A stretch of DNA of 64,000 nt from an uncultured Chitinophagaceae bacterium (GTDB lineage: Bacteria > Bacteroidota > Bacteroidia > Chitinophagales > Chitinophagaceae). The stretch covers positions 1-64,000 of the forward strand of contig CAITVK010000042.1 in the NCBI GenBank assembly GCA_903895845.1. The letters run 5' to 3'. This document shows positions 53,290-60,640 of the stretch, one piece after another. The notes beneath the pieces were generated by a model. That model made no database searches. It saw nothing but the letters and a program-made list of their open reading frames with translations, and was not told the origin of the DNA. Position 1 is the stretch's first letter. Every line of letters starts with the position of its first letter. The position numbers and the translations under genes were made by a program.

Positions 53290-55491
53290 CTATATCTTTA
53301 GCTTATAGTGATGTAGAAATTCTATTAGAATATGTCGAATTAATTTTTGACATTCTTTCGCCGTTTCTAGAGTCAATATGTAAGGGTGCGCTGACTTATT
53401 TCTATAGTTTTCTGTAATGTTTTTAATGTTATCCAAAAAATCTTTTTGCAAAACTTTGTCTTCAAAATAAGTTAGCGTAAAAGATCTAAAATTTTGAAGC
53501 AACGGACTTTTTGAAAGGGTGTTACCTCCGTCTTCAATTAATCCCATTATAAAACTCATTGTTCCAAGTTCATACTGAGAATCATCTTTCAAAACTTTTT
53601 TTGCAAATCGAGCAGTTCTTTTATCACTTCCATTTTTTTCTTTTTCCAAATCTACTTTTACTAATTCAGATTTATTTGTATCTATCAAACCAACTGAATG
53701 ATAAGCTTCAAAAAGTTTTTTTAATATTTCATTTTCTAAAGACCTGCAATATTGAATTATGAATGGCGAATAATCAGTATCTTCTCCTTTTGGTAAAAAG
53801 TCATAGATTAATTCGGCTGACGTTATAAAAATAGAACTTGATGAATGCAAAAGCTCCCAGTTATCTAGCCACTTTTTTATTTCACTTTGGTAATATAATA
53901 ATTCTTTTTCTTTCTCTTTCGTAAGTTGATTTAATTTTTGGTCTATTTCAAAATAAATTCTACTTATCTTTTCTTCTTCATCACGCTTGTTGTTTTTGAT
54001 TGTTGTTACATCGAAAGTCAATTTCTCCAATAATGTAATGGCAGTATCAATTTTCTCTTCAATTCGGATAACTTTTGCTAATATCTCTTTAGTAAGGGTT
54101 AAATGTGAGCTACCAATTTCATAAATAGAAATTAACCCCTTTAATTTCTTTTCGAGTTGAAGCATGTTTTCTGATGATGCTTCTCTTAACCACTCTTTAC
54201 TAACAAAATTAAGCTCTGACAACGGCAAGATTGGAATTAAAAAATCTGATAATGTTGAAAGATTTATTCGAGACATTACAGTTCCAGAGGCAAAGCCGTC
54301 TGCCTGTTGCCAAAGAAATTCTTTTCCCTCCTCTGATTGTAGATAAGTGTTTATGTAATCATTTTCACTTGAACGAATGATAACAAAGTTTTCAGTAACA
54401 ACCGTTTCAACTGAATTTGCATCGTGAATGTAGATATTCTTATCGGCGGTCAAAAGGGAAATAACAAGGTCATTTGGTTTCAATGCAGTTCTTTCTTCTT
54501 GGATTTCATCAACATAACACTTTCTCCCATTTTTATCTTTTCGATTATACACTAAATATTTACCACTATTCTTTAGATTGTTTTTACTTATAGGTTGTCC
54601 TTTTATTATCTGTGCCATCTCTGACAACCTTTTTACTTCTCTTCCTTTTAGTTTTTCCTGAATTATAGAAATTTGCAAATGATAATTCCTATCAAACCTT
54701 TCCCCAATCATTGAAACTGGTAAATAGAAACTTCCTTCATGGTTTTTGAAATTTGCTATAATCTCATTTGAATTATCATCAAATAGAGGCATATAGACAT
54801 CTCGGTTTGGTTTACCATTTCTTATAACTAAAATTGATGTCTTGACACTAGTGTAAGGATAAAAAGCTCCAATTGGCAAACTAACAACCATATCCAATGC
54901 GTACTCAGTAATAATTTTATCACGAAATAATTTTTCTGAAAGACTTTGCCCCATTAAAACTCCTTCATTGACGATAAAAATAGCAGTTCCATTATTTGCA
55001 AGCAGTGACAACCCTTTTTTCATCAACTCAATACCCAAGGGTTTGTTATCAAAAGTTCTTGCTCCAAACGGTAAACTTCCTATTACTAAATCATATTTAT
55101 TATCTTCGAAATTATATAACAATGTGTCCGTTGCTATAAATTCAATATTCGGATTTATATTTTTTGCTAATTGAATAATGTCATAATTGATATCTATACC
55201 TTTTAAGTTTTCTATCCCATTTAAATAATTGAGAATGTTTCCTGTTCCGCAACAAATATCAATAACAGATTTTGGGTTGTTTGATTTTCCGATTAGAGCA
55301 ATTAATTCTGATAAGTTATTGGGTGTTGTTGTTAGTCCTCTTTTTCCATAGATTGAATTAAATATTTCAAGTATTTCATTTTTATCAAACTTATAAGAAT
55401 TTAAATTAATCTCTCTCAATATGGACTCTGTGTCTGATTTCCCTAAACCCCAAGTTCTGTCTACTACCTTTTTTATTTCTTGTCTATTCAT
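53290..55491 (-). CDS. N6-adenine DNA methylase fused to a specificity-like domain and a HEPN-like C-terminus
   Basis: A 733-residue protein. Residues about 1-270 form a type I-like N6-adenine methylase: helical start, SAM-binding motif D79-ICCGTGN, and motif IV as GSLPFG (139-143) in place of the usual NPPF/Y. Residues about 285-440 resemble an HsdS target-recognition domain (MAQIIKGQPISKNNLKNSGK, RINLSTLSDFLIPILPL), then coiled-coil helices (about 450-540). The C-terminus (about 570-733) is helical and has NYRNKSAHP, where Arg697-Asn698-x3-His702 fits the R-N-x3-H motif of HEPN RNases. No separate restriction subunit is present. Either a modification enzyme with an RNase effector or a solitary defence protein; the HEPN call is inference. 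Very AT-rich, unlike core genes nearby. Confidence 0.75.
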   Translation of the reverse strand: MNRQEIKKVVDRTWGLGKSDTESILREINLNSYKFDKNEILEIFNSIYGKRGLTTTPNNLSELIALIGKSNNPKSVIDICCGTGNILNYLNGIENLKGIDINYDIIQLAKNINPNIEFIATDTLLYNFEDNKYDLVIGSLPFGARTFDNKPLGIELMKKGLSLLANNGTAIFIVNEGVLMGQSLSEKLFRDKIITEYALDMVVSLPIGAFYPYTSVKTSILVIRNGKPNRDVYMPLFDDNSNEIIANFKNHEGSFYLPVSMIGERFDRNYHLQISIIQEKLKGREVKRLSEMAQIIKGQPISKNNLKNSGKYLVYNRKDKNGRKCYVDEIQEERTALKPNDLVISLLTADKNIYIHDANSVETVVTENFVIIRSSENDYINTYLQSEEGKEFLWQQADGFASGTVMSRINLSTLSDFLIPILPLSELNFVSKEWLREASSENMLQLEKKLKGLISIYEIGSSHLTLTKEILAKVIRIEEKIDTAITLLEKLTFDVTTIKNNKRDEEEKISRIYFEIDQKLNQLTKEKEKELLYYQSEIKKWLDNWELLHSSSSIFITSAELIYDFLPKGEDTDYSPFIIQYCRSLENEILKKLFEAYHSVGLIDTNKSELVKVDLEKEKNGSDKRTARFAKKVLKDDSQYELGTMSFIMGLIEDGGNTLSKSPLLQNFRSFTLTYFEDKVLQKDFLDNIKNITENYRNKSAHPYILTLETAKECQKLIRHILIEFLHHYKLKI

Positions 55492-55510
55492 AATGTGGTC
55501 TTATTTGATT

Positions 55511-55608
55511 TCAGCTAACTCTTAAATAGACGCAGGCTTTTTGATAAAGCCCTGTTACGTTAATATCTCTCAGCTCTTTACCCGCATCTTTAGATAGCGA
55601 ATATAAGG
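55511..55608 (-). repeat. Shared upstream element U, copy B
   Basis: On the minus strand this stretch ends in AAGAGTTAGCTG (55512-55523), 20 bp before the methylase ATG, and matches element U at 10411-10510 in blocks ATTCGCTAT, GATGCGGGTAAAG, ATATTA and ATTTAAGAGTTAGCTG. The similarity appears to extend weakly a further 15-20 bases upstream (GCGACAAAACCT against CCGAATAAAATCCT). Confidence 0.7.
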
Positions 55609-55720
55609 TTTTGTCGCAGTGCATATATAATTCTTTATCTGCTGATCATATACCGAGTTTTTTGTAAAGAATATCACTTTTGGGGTTGAAAGCAAAGACA
55701 GGGAGACAATTACGTGCAGT

Positions 55721-55960
55721 TTTTCTATTTTCTCGCTAGTTGTCCCATTTTCTCGCTAGTTTTTCTATTTTCTCGCTAGTTGTCCCATTTTTTCGCCAGT
55801 TTTTTCATTTTCTCGCTAGTTTTCTCATTTTCTCGCTAGTTTTTCCATTTTCTCGCTAGTTTTTTTATTTTCTCGCTAGTTTTCTCATTTTCTCGCTAGT
55901 TGTCCCATTTTTTCGCTAGTTTTTCTATTTTCTCACTAGTTTTCTCATTTTTTCGCTAGG
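55721..55960. repeat. Twelve-unit 20-bp tandem array
   Basis: Twelve 20-bp units from 55721; most read TTTTCTATTTTCTCGCTAGT or carry a TTCTCATTT or TGTCCCATT start. The closing TCGCTAG is the most constant part. A decayed unit follows at 55961-55980. It lies between the divergent methylase and 56197 genes, about 110 bp from element U. The 55981-56196 stretch is AT-rich, with no gene. Confidence 0.95.
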
Positions 55961-56196
55961 TGAGCAATTTTTCTGCAATTAATAATCGGGAGTGGATGAA
56001 AAAATTACTATTTTAATAGAAATACTAGGTATTTGGGGGTGTTTCTGTATTAAAAAAATATATTGTGAAAACCTTAACAGTCTTTCTGTTTGTTCATGAA
56101 CTTAAATACCACTTTCAACCGTCCTTCGTTTGAGTTGACCGCAAGAGGATATTTAAAAGGCCAATTAAATTTTATCACGCATACAAATTTAAAATA

Positions 56197-56901
56197 ATGG
56201 CAGATGTATCTCTCAAAGTAAGTATAGACCTCATAAGGGCTATTCTGGTAGATGATTTAGGCGGCAAGGCACAAGACATTTTGCAAGCCATTTATGTACT
56301 TAATCCCACGGTATTTACGGGCGTGCTGCCCATTACCGAAATTGTGTTTCAGGCCAGCATCACTTCCTACAACACAAAACGTAGTGCCTACAAGTTGGGC
56401 GGATTGTCTCAAAAAATACCTTATGATAACGCACACGATGCGTTGACAGAGAATCTTATTTTGTTGGCTCCCTATGTAGATGGTATTGCAAATGGCGATG
56501 AAGTTATCTTGAAATTGAGCATGATGCCCTACGATACGGGCGTAAACGATACGGCTGCACTGATTGCAGACGGGGCTTTACCCACGGGGCTAAATTATAA
56601 ACCGGGTGTAACAGGGGCAGCGCAGGTGTCTTGCGAAGCTTTTGGAAAAGGAACTAAGTTTATGTGTATTGCGGTACAAGGTGGGCCTTTGCCAGCTGGC
56701 GTAGTAGTTACAATGGGTGGTCAAATTTCTTTACCATCAGGGGAAACATTACCTCCAACAATTATTAGCCTGAATGGAAGAAGGAGCAAAACATTGGTGA
56801 ACATGGTTGTAAAAACCGATTATTATCTCTATTACCTGATGAGTTGCGGTAATGTCATGAGCGGACTTAGCTTGCATAAGATTATTGTTTGTGGAAACTA
56901 A
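56197..56901 (+). CDS. Hypothetical 234-residue beta-rich protein
   Basis: Not recognised. No signal peptide or membrane segment. It opens with VSLKVSIDLIRAILVDDLGG, has a Tyr/Asp-rich middle (LLAPYVDGIANGDEVILKLS) and a beta-sandwich-like C-terminal half containing VSCEAFGKGTKFMCIAVQGG and IISLNGRRSKTLVNMVVKTD, then MSCGNVMSGLSL. Similar hypothetical proteins occur in Chitinophagaceae as far as I recall; a secreted or binding role is possible but unproven. It is transcribed alone; a bidirectional terminator follows. Confidence 0.65.
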   Translation: MADVSLKVSIDLIRAILVDDLGGKAQDILQAIYVLNPTVFTGVLPITEIVFQASITSYNTKRSAYKLGGLSQKIPYDNAHDALTENLILLAPYVDGIANGDEVILKLSMMPYDTGVNDTAALIADGALPTGLNYKPGVTGAAQVSCEAFGKGTKFMCIAVQGGPLPAGVVVTMGGQISLPSGETLPPTIISLNGRRSKTLVNMVVKTDYYLYYLMSCGNVMSGLSLHKIIVCGN

Positions 56902-56924
56902 GATATAGTAGCTTCTGTATAATA

Positions 56925-56960
56925 AAAAGCCCTTGAAGTAAATGCTTCAAGGGCTTTTTT
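56925..56960. terminator. Bidirectional Rho-independent terminator
   Basis: AAAAGCCCTTGAAG (56925-56938) and CTTCAAGGGCTTTT (56945-56958) form a perfect 14-bp stem with loop TAAATG, with five A before and six T after. It serves both the plus-strand gene at 56197 and the convergent BACON lipoprotein gene. Confidence 0.95.
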
Positions 56961-56995
56961 GCTTTCATTCATCACTCCTGTTTCATCTATTATCA

Positions 56996-57946
56996 CTAAT
57001 AAGTGTATCCCGCTAAGGTAGAATAGACCGTTCCATATTCGATTGTCTGTACCACACCCAAACCACACTGAAAGGTTCTTGTTGTTGTGGATACCAGCGA
57101 TGAAACGCCGTTGTTGATGGCATATAAAGACTCTTGAACCTGTGTGCCATTGGTATAAGTGATGCCTCCAATACTAAACTTTAACCCGGTTTGCAATACC
57201 TGATGGGTGTACACGTAAGACACAGTTGATGGCTGGGATATACTAGGAAACGTGTCCGACCACGAATTGCCAACCGCCTGATTCTGTTTGCAATAAATCA
57301 TATTACTTGCTGGATAATCCCCAATTTGTGGCAGCATCTCCCAATTGTTTCCTGCACTATCCACAGCGTAATAAACGTATTGTCTACCATTGCCCGTTGA
57401 TATTTTTGTGCCATAATATGTAATGCCATTGATAACGGTGTCTGTTGTAAAAGTCTCTTTGCTGTTACCCCCTTGTGCCAGACTAAATACAAGCGTAGTC
57501 CCGATACGGTAAGGAGTAGAATCGCAATTTTGTGCATTGGGATTATTGATGGTGTAGGGTAGTTGCGTAACCACAATCGTTACAGGTTTTATTGCCGTAT
57601 CGCCATAGGCAGTGATGGTAATAGTGGCGGTACGGGCTGTGTCGGCATTATTAGACGACAATGCACTAACAATAACCTTATTGCCAGTGCTGGTTGCATA
57701 ACTTTTGATGCCAAGCCAGGTAGTGCCCGTTGGGGTTACGGCAATATTCCAGTTGAGGTTGGTTGTAATAGCAAACGAATCTATGCTCGTTATCATCCCG
57801 TTTAGCGTGAGGGCAGTGCTATCTACCGTAAGCGTCCCATTAACAGGGGCATGGTAACTGTTGTTTTGGTTGATGAAAGTAGTTTTCTCACAGGCAGCCA
57901 AAAGAAGGGTGCAAATTGTGCTCGCGATGATGATTGTCTTTTTCAT
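56996..57946 (-). CDS. BACON-domain lipoprotein
   Basis: A 316-residue lipoprotein with a lipobox ending at Cys19 (LLLAACEK). Residues about 35-130 form a BACON domain, a carbohydrate- or mucin-binding beta-sandwich: FAITTNLNWNIAV, ATITITAYGDTAIKPVTIVV. The remaining 180 residues are a second beta-rich region (SLAQGGNSKETFTTDT, YQKYQRA is not in frame and is excluded). In related gut and soil species BACON domains help surface polysaccharide-processing complexes. Partner genes are not adjacent; it is transcribed alone. Confidence 0.85.
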   Translation of the reverse strand: MKKTIIIASTICTLLLAACEKTTFINQNNSYHAPVNGTLTVDSTALTLNGMITSIDSFAITTNLNWNIAVTPTGTTWLGIKSYATSTGNKVIVSALSSNNADTARTATITITAYGDTAIKPVTIVVTQLPYTINNPNAQNCDSTPYRIGTTLVFSLAQGGNSKETFTTDTVINGITYYGTKISTGNGRQYVYYAVDSAGNNWEMLPQIGDYPASNMIYCKQNQAVGNSWSDTFPSISQPSTVSYVYTHQVLQTGLKFSIGGITYTNGTQVQESLYAINNGVSSLVSTTTRTFQCGLGVVQTIEYGTVYSTLAGYTY

Positions 57947-58194
57947 ATTGAATGCTTTTTTTCTCTAGATTAAATATCAAATGCATTTGTTGTACCAGAA
58001 ATGTTATTGTTTATCTATCAAAAAGTTAAAGAAATGCTTTATCTGTTTCCATCAATAACTAATGCTATTGCAAGACTAATCATCGTTTCTCAAAGCAATC
58101 AAATCCTATCGGCAATGCGTATTTGCACGTAGGTAAATAGGTGAGTATATATTTTCTGTCGGATAGGGTAGGAGATAGCCATAGCCCCAACGGA

Positions 58195-59055
58195 TTATGC
58201 AGAAAAGAATCCCACAATGGTTTTCACGGTTTGTCCGTCCCGATAGATATTGCTATGTCCCAATCCCTTGGTAATATGAAACGTCACGTGGGGCAATGCC
58301 AATGCCTGAATGGGCAATACATCTTTGTAAGGGCAGATGGCATCTTCTTCGTCGTGCAACCAAAGGGTAGGGATGGTTATTTGTTCTATGGCACGGCGTG
58401 CATCAAAGTAGCTTACAGGCAGTTTCCCCAATCTGATAATCAGTTTATACATCCTTTCCTTTACCCTTTTGGGGAGTGCGACCATCTGGGCGAACTTGTC
58501 GATAGGTCTTGTTATTTCTACCGCAGGTGCAATCAATACTAGTTTCTTTAATTGGGGTAAGTATTCGGATGCCAGCGATGCAGCTAATCCCCCGATGGAG
58601 TGTGCCATGATGCCGTAGAAAGTGCCAAATTCTTTTTCAATTCGCAGAATCGCATTCTTATATTGAAGCGAGTTGATGGTTTTTCCATCGCTAAGGCCGT
58701 GTCCGGGTGCATCAAAAGCAAAAATGGTGAATCCTTCTTTTTTTAGTGGACGGATGTATTTCTCAAAGCGGTAACTATAACTATCAAACCCATGTAATAT
58801 CAAGATTTTCTTACCGGTTGCAATGCCTTCTTCGGGTTCCCATTTCCATCCACGCAATGTAAGTCCGCCTTCTATATCCACTGCTATGTGTTCCCCTTTT
58901 TCGAATATCAAAGGCATGGGACGTTCTGGTTTACCACTAAAAGGGGTACAAAAAAGTTCGAAAGCGCTACGGGCTGCCTTGCGCGGGGCAAATAGTCCGA
59001 GCAACCTGAATTTTATCTTATAATATTGCAGTGCTATTTTTTTAGTTAATTTCAT
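58195..59055 (-). CDS. Alpha/beta hydrolase
   Basis: A 286-residue cytoplasmic alpha/beta-hydrolase. ILHGFDSYSYRFEKYI is the oxyanion-hole region, FAFDAPGHGLSDG the second strand loop, and the nucleophile Ser is in IMAHSIGGLAASLA; the acid and His are in LHDEEDAICP and TKGLGHSNIY. The substrate cannot be told; ester or thioester hydrolysis is likely. It diverges from the DUF2520 gene, with only 20 bp between the two starts, so their promoters overlap. Confidence 0.85.
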   Translation of the reverse strand: MKLTKKIALQYYKIKFRLLGLFAPRKAARSAFELFCTPFSGKPERPMPLIFEKGEHIAVDIEGGLTLRGWKWEPEEGIATGKKILILHGFDSYSYRFEKYIRPLKKEGFTIFAFDAPGHGLSDGKTINSLQYKNAILRIEKEFGTFYGIMAHSIGGLAASLASEYLPQLKKLVLIAPAVEITRPIDKFAQMVALPKRVKERMYKLIIRLGKLPVSYFDARRAIEQITIPTLWLHDEEDAICPYKDVLPIQALALPHVTFHITKGLGHSNIYRDGQTVKTIVGFFSA

Positions 59056-59075
59056 TTCTCAAAGCGGGCAAATAT

Positions 59076-59831
59076 ATGAATGTAGTGATTATTGGTACGG
59101 GTAATGTGGCAACAGTTTTGGGAAAACTGATTAGTAGCAAAGGACATAAAATAGTAGAGGTTGTTGGCCGTAATGCTGCTGCAACCCAAACACTTGCCCA
59201 TCTGTTTAAGGCAAACCCCAATACCGACTTCACAGCCATCAACGATACTGCCGATTTATACATCATTGCCGTAGTTGATACCGCAATAGAAACTGTAACC
59301 AGACAACTTACCTTGCAAAATAAACTTGTGGTACACACCGCAGGATCGGTCTCTATTCAGGTGCTAAATAGACTTTCTGGTGGGCATGGCGTTCTTTGGC
59401 CGCTGCAAACATTGCGCAAAGAGATGAAAGTTATTCCCCAAATTCCTATTGTGATAGATGCCAACACCGAAGCAGCCTATACCGCTTTGCTTGCCTTTAC
59501 CAAAAGCCTTACCGATACAGTATTTCGTGCCAATGACGCCAAACGTATCAAGTTGCATCTGACAGCTGTTCTGGTCTCCAATTTCACCAACCACCTTTAT
59601 ACCCTTGCAGAGGACTATTGCCACAAAGAGTCATTGGAGTTTAAGTTACTCCTTCCTTTGATTCAAGAAACGGGCAATCGGGTATTGACCAATTCGCCAC
59701 GAACTGTTCAGACAGGGCCTGCAATCAGGGGAGACAATGCCACCATCAACAATCACCTTCAACTGCTGAAAAGCAATAACAATCTTCATAAGATATATCA
59801 ATTGCTGAGTGACAGCATCAAGGAGAGTTAA
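59076..59831 (+). CDS. DUF2520 Rossmann-fold oxidoreductase-like protein
   Basis: A 251-residue protein with an N-terminal NAD(P)-binding fold (VVIIGTGNVATVLGKLI) and a C-terminal DUF2520 domain (NDAKRIKLHLTAVLVSNFTN, TGPAIRGDNATINNHL). In some genomes the family is linked to ketopantoate or F420-type reductases; no substrate is known. It starts 20 bp from the divergent hydrolase gene. The ogt gene follows after 163 bp. Confidence 0.85.
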   Translation: MNVVIIGTGNVATVLGKLISSKGHKIVEVVGRNAAATQTLAHLFKANPNTDFTAINDTADLYIIAVVDTAIETVTRQLTLQNKLVVHTAGSVSIQVLNRLSGGHGVLWPLQTLRKEMKVIPQIPIVIDANTEAAYTALLAFTKSLTDTVFRANDAKRIKLHLTAVLVSNFTNHLYTLAEDYCHKESLEFKLLLPLIQETGNRVLTNSPRTVQTGPAIRGDNATINNHLQLLKSNNNLHKIYQLLSDSIKES

Positions 59832-59994
59832 ACAGGGGTTGGAGCTGATATAGATACTATTAGCACACTTAAAGAGCGCTTTTAAGTCCATTAATCAACA
59901 AATTAAATTGTTTGTTACGGCAATATCCAAAGGGAGTATACGTTTACTTATTGTCTTTTTTCTACAAAAGAAGTTGTTCGACTTAAATAAGTAA

Positions 59995-60492
59995 ATGCAA
60001 GAATTCTATTATACATACTACGAAAGTCCGGTTGGACTCTTGAAGATTGGTGGGACTGACCATTATATTTCTGAGCTTAGTTTCTTGGACAATAGTCACC
60101 AGCTTACTTATGGGGTGCCGGGTATCAGTGATATCCTACATCAGTGTACCGAGCAATTGATAGAGTTTTTTCAAGGAAGAAGAAGGACATTTAATATTCC
60201 TATCCATCAGGAAGGAACCGATTTTCAACAGCGTGTCTGGGGGGAACTGATGCAGATTCCATTTGGGAAAACAATCAGTTACCTGGATCTTGCAAAGAAA
60301 ATGGGTGATCCAAAAGCAACAAGAGCCGTTGCGGGAAGTAATGGGAAAAACAAAATTGCCATTATTGTTCCCTGTCATCGGGTAATTGGTACCGACAAAA
60401 GTCTGGTGGGCTATTCGGGGGGAATGCAACGGAAGAAATGGTTGTTGCAGCACGAGTTTAGGCTGGCGAATGGAATACAGACGTTGTTTTAA
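59995..60492 (+). CDS. ogt: Methylated-DNA-protein-cysteine methyltransferase
   Basis: Direct reversal of O6-methylguanine: the methyl group is moved to the enzyme's own Cys, which inactivates it. The 165-residue protein has the N-terminal domain (YYTYYESPVGLLKIGGTD), the helix-turn-helix stretch FGKTISYLDLAKKMGDPKAT, and the acceptor motif IVPCHRVIG followed by YSGGMQRKKWLL. No Ada-type regulatory domain is fused. An AT-rich repeat separates it from ftsK. Confidence 0.95.
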   Translation: MQEFYYTYYESPVGLLKIGGTDHYISELSFLDNSHQLTYGVPGISDILHQCTEQLIEFFQGRRRTFNIPIHQEGTDFQQRVWGELMQIPFGKTISYLDLAKKMGDPKATRAVAGSNGKNKIAIIVPCHRVIGTDKSLVGYSGGMQRKKWLLQHEFRLANGIQTLF

Positions 60493-60580
60493 TTGATAAT
60501 TGATAATTGATGATTAATGATGGGTGGTTGATATTTGGATTGCTAAATATCCATTGTCAATTATCAATTATCATTCAAAA
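60490..60580. repeat. AT-rich inverted repeat element, copy 2
   Basis: TTGATAATTGATAATTGATG at the left and CCATTGTCAATTATCAATTA at the right are complementary around a middle containing GTGGTTG and ATATCC, like copy 1 at 30813. It lies between ogt and ftsK. Confidence 0.6.
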
Positions 60581-60627
60581 CATTATCCACATACGCCTCC
60601 AAATACAAAATCCTTAGAGTCAAATTG

Positions 60628-60635
60628 TATATTTG
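60628..60635 (+). promoter_or_regulatory. Putative -7 box before ftsK
   Basis: TATATTTG exactly matches TAnnTTTG and lies five bases before the ATG at 60641, so the transcript would start very near the start codon. Confidence 0.45.
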
Positions 60636-60640
60636 TTACT

